Shown piece by piece: positions 1-4,225 of a DNA stretch of 5,524 nt. Made by a program: the position numbers and the translations under genes. Position 1 is the first letter of the stretch; every line of letters begins with the position of its first letter. The stretch is from NCBI GenBank assembly GCA_937859895.1, contig CALMAV010000250.1, forward strand, positions 1 through 5,524. Reading direction: 5' to 3'. The notes under the pieces are model-generated. The model worked only from the letters and a program-made list of their open reading frames with translations, searched no databases and was not told the origin of the DNA. The DNA comes from an uncultured Bryobacterales bacterium. GTDB taxonomy: Bacteria > Acidobacteriota > Terriglobia > Bryobacterales > Bryobacteraceae.

Positions 1-128
1 CGCCCAACCTCATCCACTCCGGCAATACACTGAAAGCCCTCCTCGCGAGCCAAGCGTTCGAAGGTACTGACGCACCGGATGGAAGGCGCAGGTGAACCGG
101 ACTGGGACTGAGAAGATTCTTTGGCCAC
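1..128 (-). CDS. rnhB: Ribonuclease HII, N-terminal fragment (cut by window edge)
   Basis: RNase HII cleaves the RNA strand of RNA-DNA hybrids and nicks 5' of single ribonucleotides misincorporated in DNA. Only 42 full codons plus two bases are inside the window; the rest lies to the left. The visible protein has a Ser-rich, probably disordered start (VAKESSQSQSGSPAP), then RCVSTFERLAREEGF and the family hallmark IAGVDEVGR at residues 35-43. Asp39 and Glu40 of that motif correspond to the first two acidic residues of the DEDD metal-binding active site. The start chosen is GTG at 128-126: it is the only ATG, GTG or TTG between the upstream in-frame stop (the rplS TAA at 150-152) and the conserved motif. 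No clear Shine-Dalgarno sequence precedes it, so translation may be coupled to rplS, which ends 21 bp upstream in the same frame. An rplS-rnhB order is common in bacteria. Identity is firm; the exact start is less so. Confidence 0.9.
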   Translation of the reverse strand, partial: MAKESSQSQSGSPAPSIRCVSTFERLAREEGFQCIAGVDEVG

Positions 129-149
129 TAGAAAGCCAAGGACGCGGCG

Positions 150-500
150 TTATTCGCGTTCGCGTAGACGGGCAGCTTTGCCCTTTAGACCGCGAAGGTA
201 GTAGAGCTTGGCACGGCGTACCCGGCCCGTACGGACCAGATCGATATGATCAACTACCGGTGCATGGACCGGGAAGATACGCTCAACACCTTGGCCAAAG
301 CTCACCTTACGGACGGTGATTGTTTCACCCATGCCAACGTTATGGCGCGCAATCAGCGTTCCTTCGAATGCCTGCAAACGCTCCTTGTCACCTTCGCGAA
401 TCCGGACGTGCACGCGAATGGTATCACCCGGCCGAAACTCCGGGTGCGCCTGGGCGCGCACGTGCTTACTGATAAATCTGCTGACAAGAACATTCTGCAT
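150..500 (-). CDS. rplS: 50S ribosomal protein L19
   Basis: L19 is a large-subunit protein located at the 30S-50S interface, where it contributes to intersubunit bridges. The 116-residue product is the usual family length (about 115). Recognisable blocks are FRPGDTIRVHVRIREGDKER at residues 22-41, FEGTLIAR at 45-52, the signature TVRKVSFGQGVERIFPVHAP at 62-81, and the basic RRAKLYYLRGLKGKAAR tail at 95-111. The start is ATG at 500-498, placed five bases after the trmD TAA stop. Upstream there is only a weak purine stretch (TTAAGTAGC), so translational coupling to trmD is likely. The stop TAA (152-150) is in the same reading frame as the following rnhB. Length, motifs and operon position all agree. 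Confidence 0.97.
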   Translation of the reverse strand: MQNVLVSRFISKHVRAQAHPEFRPGDTIRVHVRIREGDKERLQAFEGTLIARHNVGMGETITVRKVSFGQGVERIFPVHAPVVDHIDLVRTGRVRRAKLYYLRGLKGKAARLRERE

Positions 501-505
501 GCTAC

Positions 506-1213
506 TTAATTCTGCCTTATTGTGCGTCCGACCACCAGATCTGGACGCAGCCTTTCTGTTTTCTCAAGCGACGCCGCCCGGCGCCAACGCCTGATCTCCT
601 CGTGATTACCACCCAGCAGTACGTCGGGCACTTTCCAGCTGCGGAATTCCGCTGGTCTGGTGTACTGCGGGCAATCTAAAAGTCCTTCCAACTCTTGGCT
701 GAAACTTTCATTCCAACTCGAGTCGCTATTTCCAAGCACGCCGGGCAGCAATCGCCCAACCGCGTCAACAATCATCGCAGCGCCAAGCTCACCGCCGCTT
801 AACACAAAGTCCCCTACCGACAGCTCGGAATCGGCCAAGTGCTGAGCCACTCGCTCATCCACCCCCTCATACCGGCCGCAGATGAGCAAGAGATCGTCTA
901 ACTGGGCCAGTTCACGAGCCACAGCCTGAGTGAAGCGCTTTCCCTGAGCCGACAGCAGAACCACTCGCTGACGTACCGTTCGCTCCGGCAGGATGGTTTC
1001 GACAGCCTCGAACAGCGGCTGCGGCTTCAACAGCATACCCTCGCCGCCTCCAAACGGGCGGTCGTCCACCGTCCGATGCCGGTCGGAAGTCCAGGTTCTC
1101 AAATCGTGAACCGTGATATTGATTCGGCCTTCGTCCCGCGCCCGGGCTACCACCCCGTAGCGAAAAGGACTTTCAAAGAACTCGGGAAAGATAGTGACGA
1201 TATGGAAATTCAC
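506..1213 (-). CDS. trmD: tRNA (guanine-37-N1)-methyltransferase TrmD
   Basis: TrmD transfers a methyl group from S-adenosylmethionine to N1 of G37, next to the anticodon, in tRNAs reading CUN, CCN and CGG codons. This prevents +1 frameshifting. The 235-residue protein has the SPOUT trefoil-knot architecture. Seen motifs are DDRPFGGGEGMLLKPQP (50-66), LLICGRYEGVDERV (109-122) and LSVGDFVLSGGE (131-142), which form the knot and SAM pocket. LLDCPQYTRP (178-187) follows, in which Asp180 matches the catalytic Asp of the family (Asp169 in E. coli). The C-terminal tRNA-binding part carries VPDVLLGGNHEEIRRWR (195-211) and RLRPDLV (221-227). The start is GTG at 1213-1211, supported by a strong AAGGA(AGG) ribosome binding site seven bases upstream. 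It lies 26 bp after rimM and 5 bp before rplS, the classical rimM-trmD-rplS arrangement. No active-site residue appears to be missing. Confidence 0.97.
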   Translation of the reverse strand: MNFHIVTIFPEFFESPFRYGVVARARDEGRINITVHDLRTWTSDRHRTVDDRPFGGGEGMLLKPQPLFEAVETILPERTVRQRVVLLSAQGKRFTQAVARELAQLDDLLLICGRYEGVDERVAQHLADSELSVGDFVLSGGELGAAMIVDAVGRLLPGVLGNSDSSWNESFSQELEGLLDCPQYTRPAEFRSWKVPDVLLGGNHEEIRRWRRAASLEKTERLRPDLVVGRTIRQN

Positions 1214-1217
1214 GACG

Positions 1218-1225
1218 CCTTCCTT
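1218..1225 (-). promoter_or_regulatory. Shine-Dalgarno site of trmD
   Basis: On the minus strand AAGGAAGG lies just upstream of the GTG at 1213. The AAGGA core (1225-1221) leaves a seven-base spacer to the start. It is the best ribosome binding site in the operon and decides in favour of this GTG as the trmD start. Confidence 0.75.
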
Positions 1226-1239
1226 TCCCAGTCACAAAC

Positions 1240-1758
1240 TCAAAGATCCAACAAGCCTTCCGGCAATTCCACTCGAATAATCCGGTTTACTAAATCCACT
1301 TCCGGACAAATCGCGTCGACAAAGGGCACCAACACCGTCCGGTCCTTAACATCTACTTGCAGAAGCGGGGATGCACCGTAGTGCTCCAACCCAGTTACAA
1401 CGCCAACCAGATCTCCCGTCTGACGATGGACAACGCTGACGCCGATCAAATCCGACTGAAAGTACTCGCCCTCCGGAAGCGAGCCACGTTCCTCTCTCGG
1501 AATCCACAGATCTGCGCCGCTAAAGCGCTCGGCATCAGAAATCGTGCCAATGCCGACAAACTTTAACACCCAATCCTCCCGGTAAGGCCAAGCCGCTTGC
1601 AACTCGACGGGCACATCCGTCCCGTCGGAGAGCCGAACCTGAGCTGTTTTCAAATTCTCCAGGCGACCCGGCACATCCGTTTGGGACCGAGCCAGCACCT
1701 CGCCTTTATTGCCCCGGCTCCGCAGAATTTCGGCAACTACTACCCGATCCTCATCCAC
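1240..1758 (-). CDS. rimM: 16S rRNA processing and 30S maturation factor RimM
   Basis: RimM binds ribosomal protein S19 and helps fold the 3' (head) domain of 16S rRNA during small-subunit assembly. The 172-residue length is normal. The N-terminal RimM beta-barrel covers roughly residues 5-90 and includes VAEILRSRGNKGEVLAR (8-24); the C-terminal PRC-barrel covers about 95-172 with LPEGEYFQSDLIGVSV (94-109), LLQVDV (132-137), LVPFVDAICPEVDL (143-156) and the ending VELPEGLLDL. The widespread His-Gly pair in the first block (xxHGxxGEV) is replaced by Arg-Gly here (SRGNKGEV), a variant I associate with Acidobacteriota-type RimM from memory. The start is GTG at 1758-1756, with GAGG about nine bases upstream, 14 bp after khpA. 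The gene is followed 26 bp later by trmD, its usual partner. Sequence is less conserved than in the neighbours, but the architecture and context leave little doubt. Confidence 0.94.
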   Translation of the reverse strand: MDEDRVVVAEILRSRGNKGEVLARSQTDVPGRLENLKTAQVRLSDGTDVPVELQAAWPYREDWVLKFVGIGTISDAERFSGADLWIPREERGSLPEGEYFQSDLIGVSVVHRQTGDLVGVVTGLEHYGASPLLQVDVKDRTVLVPFVDAICPEVDLVNRIIRVELPEGLLDL

Positions 1759-1772
1759 AACCAGGGGCCTCG

Positions 1773-2036
1773 CTACTCAAGGATTTCAAGCGAGAAACGC
1801 CGGTTCAACTTAGTTCCAACCGCACCAAGCAGAGTTCGAATAGAACGTGCTGTCCGGCCCTGCTTCCCAATCACTTTGCCGACATCGCCTGTAGCCACTC
1901 GAAGTTCGAAAACAGTAGCATGCTCACCAGAGATTTCATTCACGGTCACACCGTCCGGCGTATCGACCAGTGCCCTGGCAATATCTTCCACCAGCGTCTT
2001 GACGCTGGCACTTTCGTTTCCATCACTGTCATTCAT
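1773..2036 (-). CDS. khpA: Small KH-domain RNA-binding protein KhpA
   Basis: KhpA is a single-KH-domain RNA-binding protein that in Gram-positive bacteria works with KhpB/Jag and affects cell division and RNA metabolism; its role in other phyla is poorly known. The 87-residue product contains the KH core VGKVIGKQGRTARSIRTLL (52-70), with the RNA-gripping GxxG loop as GKQG (57-60). The region before it (VKTLVEDIARALVDTPDGVTV, from residue 12) matches the usual N terminus of the family. The first eleven residues (MNDSDGNESAS) are an acidic, polar extension compared with the common length of about 76. The start is ATG at 2036-2034, the only plausible start before the conserved region; its ribosome binding site is weak (AGTAAAG). 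Placement between rpsP and rimM is the standard position of this gene in many phyla. It ends 14 bp before rimM. Confidence 0.93.
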   Translation of the reverse strand: MNDSDGNESASVKTLVEDIARALVDTPDGVTVNEISGEHATVFELRVATGDVGKVIGKQGRTARSIRTLLGAVGTKLNRRFSLEILE

Positions 2037-2105
2037 GGTTTGACTTTACTGGCAGACTCTGCGGACAAGCAGGAAGCTCTAACGTTCGCTTCGCGCTACG
2101 CAGAA

Positions 2106-2124
2106 GAAGAGAGTCAATCTCTTC
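2106..2124 (-). repeat. Inverted repeat (possible mRNA hairpin) just after rpsP
   Basis: Perfect 7-bp arms GAAGAGA and TCTCTTC flank a 5-base loop (TTGAC on the minus strand). The hairpin starts three bases after the rpsP stop codon, in the 91 bp between rpsP and khpA. It is followed by TTCTGCG, which is too poor in T to be a convincing intrinsic terminator. The stem is also only moderately GC-rich. It may act as a partial terminator, an RNA processing site or a 3' stabiliser that lets S16 be made at a different level from the downstream genes, but that is inference. Confidence 0.4.
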
Positions 2125-2127
2125 CTA

Positions 2128-2382
2128 CTAAGCAACCGCAGGTGTTTCGGCCGGCGCAATCTTCATCAAACGAGTGACGGTATGAGAGGGCTGCGCGCCA
2201 TTCTTAATCCAATGCTCGATTCGCTCCCGCTCTAGATGGATCTCGGCAGGCTTGGAAATCGGGTTGTAGTGGCCGACCACTTCCACCGACCTACTATTGC
2301 GTGCGCGTTCTTTATCAATAACAACCACGCGGTAGGTGGGCTTCTTCTTGGCGCCAAAACGCGCCAAACGGATTGCTAACAT
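2128..2382 (-). CDS. rpsP: 30S ribosomal protein S16
   Basis: S16 is an early-to-intermediate assembly protein of the small subunit that binds the 5' and central domains of 16S rRNA. The 84-residue protein carries the family signature at the very start (LAIRLARFGAKKKPTYRVVV, residues 2-21), followed by DKERARNSRSVEVVGHYNP (23-41) and the RIEHWIKNGAQPSHTVTRLM block (54-73). The short Ala/Pro-rich tail (APAETPAVA) is variable in the family. The start is ATG at 2382-2380 with an AAAAGG ribosome binding site five bases upstream. It lies 63 bp after ffh and 91 bp before khpA, the longest spacers in this operon. A short hairpin follows its stop codon. Confidence 0.98.
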   Translation of the reverse strand: MLAIRLARFGAKKKPTYRVVVIDKERARNSRSVEVVGHYNPISKPAEIHLERERIEHWIKNGAQPSHTVTRLMKIAPAETPAVA

Positions 2383-2387
2383 CGTAA

Positions 2388-2393
2388 CCTTTT
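2388..2393 (-). promoter_or_regulatory. Shine-Dalgarno site of rpsP
   Basis: AAAAGG on the minus strand lies five bases before the rpsP ATG and is preceded by a purine-rich run (AAGAAG). It supports the assigned start. Confidence 0.6.
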
Positions 2394-2445
2394 CTTCTTA
2401 ATATTCTGGCAGATTTACAGCGCCGACGCACCTTTGGGCCCGACG

Positions 2446-3810
2446 CTAGAACCCAGGCAGCCCTGGAAAGCCGGGGATCTTCATTTTACCCATGCGCTTA
2501 CCAAGCAAACCTGCCTGCCCGGCAAAGCTCTTCATCATTTTACGCGCTTGCGCATACTGTTTCAGCAGATTATTCACATCTTGCACGCTGGTTCCACTGC
2601 CTTTTGCAATCCGACGCCGACGGGAGCCGTTGATGATCATGTGATTCCGGCGCTCGTGCGGCGTCATGGAGTCGATGATTGCGACTACCCGGCCGACTTC
2701 GCCCTCATCGATCTTGGCGTTCTTCAGGTCCTTCAGCGGGCCAATCTGCGGCATCATTTCCAGTAGGCCACCTAAGGAACCAAGCTTGCGAATCTGTTTA
2801 ATCTGGTCACGGAAATCTTCGAGCGAGAAGTCGTCGCCAAGCAGCTTCTCTTGCATTTTCTCGGCTGTCTTCTGATCGAAGGTCTCCTGGACTTTATCGA
2901 TAAGCGAAAGAACGTCGCCCATGCCGAGGATGCGCGAAGCAACTCGGTCAGGGTGAAAGGCCTCCAGCGCATCCGTTTTTTCTCCTACGCCGACAAATTT
3001 GAGTGGCTGGCCAGTGATGGTCCGTATCGAAAGCGCTGCGCCGCCTCGCGCATCGCCATCCATCTTGGTCAGAATGATGCCGGTAATGCCGAGCTGCTTA
3101 TGAAACTCGTCGGCAGACTTCACCGCGTCCTGACCTGTCATGGCATCAGCGACAAACAGGATCTCAGTAGGATTCAGTGTGCTTTTCAGCTCGCGCAACT
3201 CTCCCATCAGCTGCTCGTCAATGTGCTGACGTCCGGCCGTGTCCACCAGCAGAACATCACGCCCGGTCTGGATCGCATCGCGACGAGCTGACGTGGCAAG
3301 ATCCAGCGGCTTCGTTTCGTCGCTGCCGCCCTCGTAGATCGGGGTGCTCACAGTCTTGGCCAAAATACTTAGCTGATGCCGGGCCGCTGGGCGATAGACG
3401 TCAACAGAAACCAATTCCGGCTTGCTGCCCTCCTTGGTCAAAAACTTCGCCAATTTAGCAGCGCTGGTTGTCTTACCCGAGCCTTGCAGGCCCACGATCA
3501 TGACAACCGTTGGCGGATCGTTTGCGAAACGAAGGCGGGATTGGTGCCCACCCAGCATTTTGGTCATCTCATCCCGAACGATCTTTACTACCTGCTGGCC
3601 GGGCGAGAGCGCCATCAGTACTTCGTCGCCCATCGCTTTCTCTTTCACTTGAGCGATGAACTCTTTGACGACTTTGAAGTGAACGTCAGCCTCAAGAAGT
3701 GCGACGCGTATTTCGCGCAACGCCTCATCCATGTTGGCTGCCGTTAGCTTTCCCTCCCCACGGAGGTTCTTGAAGACTCGCTGAAGTTTGTCGGACAGGT
3801 TATCGAACAT
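2446..3810 (-). CDS. ffh: Signal recognition particle GTPase Ffh (SRP54)
   Basis: Ffh binds 4.5S/SRP RNA and hydrophobic signal sequences emerging from the ribosome, then docks with FtsY at the membrane to hand the nascent chain to SecYEG. From the ATG at 3810 the protein has 454 residues, normal for the family. The N domain covers about 1-100 (MFDNLSDKLQ at the start, LREIRVALLEADV at 31-43). The G domain follows, with P-loop GLQGSGKTT (107-115), DVYRPAARHQL (137-147), DTAGR (190-194), TKMDGDARGG (248-257) and the closing GVGEKTDALEAF (274-285). The Met-rich M domain is at about 310-440, with RRRRIAKGSGTSVQDVNNLL (397-416) as the SRP RNA-binding helix-turn-helix, ending in a Gly/Pro tail. 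A TTG at 3840 would add ten residues (from VGCPSRNPA) that are not family-like, so I prefer the ATG, although no clear ribosome binding site precedes it. It is the first gene of the operon. Confidence 0.97.
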   Translation of the reverse strand: MFDNLSDKLQRVFKNLRGEGKLTAANMDEALREIRVALLEADVHFKVVKEFIAQVKEKAMGDEVLMALSPGQQVVKIVRDEMTKMLGGHQSRLRFANDPPTVVMIVGLQGSGKTTSAAKLAKFLTKEGSKPELVSVDVYRPAARHQLSILAKTVSTPIYEGGSDETKPLDLATSARRDAIQTGRDVLLVDTAGRQHIDEQLMGELRELKSTLNPTEILFVADAMTGQDAVKSADEFHKQLGITGIILTKMDGDARGGAALSIRTITGQPLKFVGVGEKTDALEAFHPDRVASRILGMGDVLSLIDKVQETFDQKTAEKMQEKLLGDDFSLEDFRDQIKQIRKLGSLGGLLEMMPQIGPLKDLKNAKIDEGEVGRVVAIIDSMTPHERRNHMIINGSRRRRIAKGSGTSVQDVNNLLKQYAQARKMMKSFAGQAGLLGKRMGKMKIPGFPGLPGF

Positions 3811-3843
3811 GGCTGGATTGCGGCTTGGGCAGCCTACCAACTG

Positions 3844-3849
3844 AGTATA
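3844..3849 (-). promoter_or_regulatory. Probable -10 element of the ffh operon promoter
   Basis: TATACT on the minus strand matches five of six bases of the sigma70 -10 consensus. Transcription would start near 3837 and give a leader of about 27 bases before the ffh ATG. No good -35 box lies at 16-18 bp spacing. A TTGACC at 3897-3892 is a good -35 match but is over 40 bp away from this -10, so it does not pair with it. Position just upstream of the first gene makes this the best candidate, but it is a single short motif. Confidence 0.35.
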
Positions 3850-4071
3850 ACGGCCACAAAGAACCGAGCTGCTACATAAACGAGTTCAGAAGGTCAAGTA
3901 CACCGATCACAAGCGGGAGAAAACTTTCATCTCCCCTGTTTAGAACAATTTACGGGGTAATTTTTACGCTAAAGGCGTGTGCGCGTTGCAAAGTCATGAG
4001 CGGAAAGGGACTTACGACATGCACATTCCAATCATTTGTGACACGATTAACCTCATTCTAAAGGTAGTTTT

Positions 4072-4091
4072 CGGCGCCTAATTAGCCGGCG
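4072..4091. repeat. Imperfect 20-bp palindrome around CTAATTAG
   Basis: The central CTAATTAG (4078-4085) is a perfect 8-bp palindrome. Symmetry extends outward imperfectly to 16 matching positions of 20 (CGGCGCCTAA against TTAGCCGGCG). The form is typical of a dimeric regulator operator, but no specific family can be named. Confidence 0.35.
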
Positions 4092-4106
4092 GCAGTTCTA
4101 GAGACT

Positions 4107-4127
4107 AGCTGAAGATGCTCTTCAGCT
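4107..4127. repeat. Perfect 9-bp inverted repeat with 3-base loop
   Basis: Arms AGCTGAAGA (4107-4115) and TCTTCAGCT (4119-4127) are exact reverse complements around TGC. No T-run follows on either strand, so it is not an intrinsic terminator. It lies about 70-90 bp upstream of the rightward promoter candidate and could be a protein-binding site or part of a structured transcript. Confidence 0.6.
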
Positions 4128-4140
4128 GAGCACTGGTTGG

Positions 4141-4151
4141 AACTCAGAGTT
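4141..4151. repeat. Short palindrome AACTC-A-GAGTT
   Basis: Five-base arms flank a single central base. It overlaps the first copy of an 8-bp direct repeat. Such short symmetry can occur by chance; it is listed because it is the third palindrome within 80 bp. Confidence 0.3.
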
Positions 4152-4167
4152 GTCATATTTCAGAGTT
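4144..4167. repeat. Direct repeat TCAGAGTT, two copies 16 bp apart
   Basis: Exact copies lie at 4144-4151 and 4160-4167. The 16-bp offset places them roughly one and a half helical turns apart, just upstream of the rightward promoter candidate. This could be an activator site, but chance is possible. Confidence 0.3.
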
Positions 4168-4194
4168 TCAATCTTTAGCAAGTGTGATTGTAGT

Positions 4195-4222
4195 TTGTTA
4201 CGACGGGTGAGTGCAGTAGAAT
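4195..4222 (+). promoter_or_regulatory. Candidate sigma70-type promoter of the TPR gene
   Basis: TTGTTA (4195-4200, four of six consensus bases) and TAGAAT (4217-4222, five of six) are separated by 16 bp. Transcription would start near 4229. That would exclude the TTG at 4226 as a start and fit a start near 4267, where AGAGG precedes a GTG. Motif evidence only. Confidence 0.4.
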
Positions 4223-4225
4223 CGG

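Larger units (their letters stand above)
3811..4225. other. Divergent intergenic region without a recognisable gene
   Basis: About 400 bp separate the divergently read ffh operon and TPR gene. I find no credible protein-coding frame: the small open frames here have no family-like sequence and no ribosome binding site. I also looked for an SRP RNA (GGAA tetraloop with the conserved asymmetric loop) and for tRNA TPsiC-type motifs and saw none. What can be supported is a -10 element near ffh, a rightward promoter candidate near 4195-4222, a cluster of palindromes at 4072-4151 and an 8-bp direct repeat at 4144-4167. The length and palindrome content fit a regulatory region for at least one of the two transcripts. 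Confidence 0.6.

Noticed and set aside
2434..3747. Several open frames on the plus strand opposite ffh (e.g. 2434-2766, 2851-3291, 3376-3747)
   Set aside because: They are antisense shadows of a strongly conserved gene whose motifs are all intact on the minus strand.
3892..3897. TTGACC as the -35 box of the ffh promoter
   Set aside because: It is a good -35 match, but the nearest good -10 (3849-3844) is more than 40 bp away and no acceptable -10 lies at 16-18 bp.
3825..4061. A 78-codon open frame on the plus strand overlapping the ffh 5' end and the intergenic region
   Set aside because: It starts inside the ffh leader and its product resembles no known family. There is no ribosome binding site and its composition looks like translated non-coding DNA.
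4107..4127. Rho-independent terminator
   Set aside because: The stem is perfect but no T-run follows on either strand, and no gene ends next to it.
3841..4225. SRP RNA (ffs) or a tRNA gene next to ffh
   Set aside because: I looked for the GGAA-capped conserved SRP hairpin and for tRNA TPsiC and anticodon-arm patterns on both strands and saw none. A covariance-model search with Infernal would settle it.
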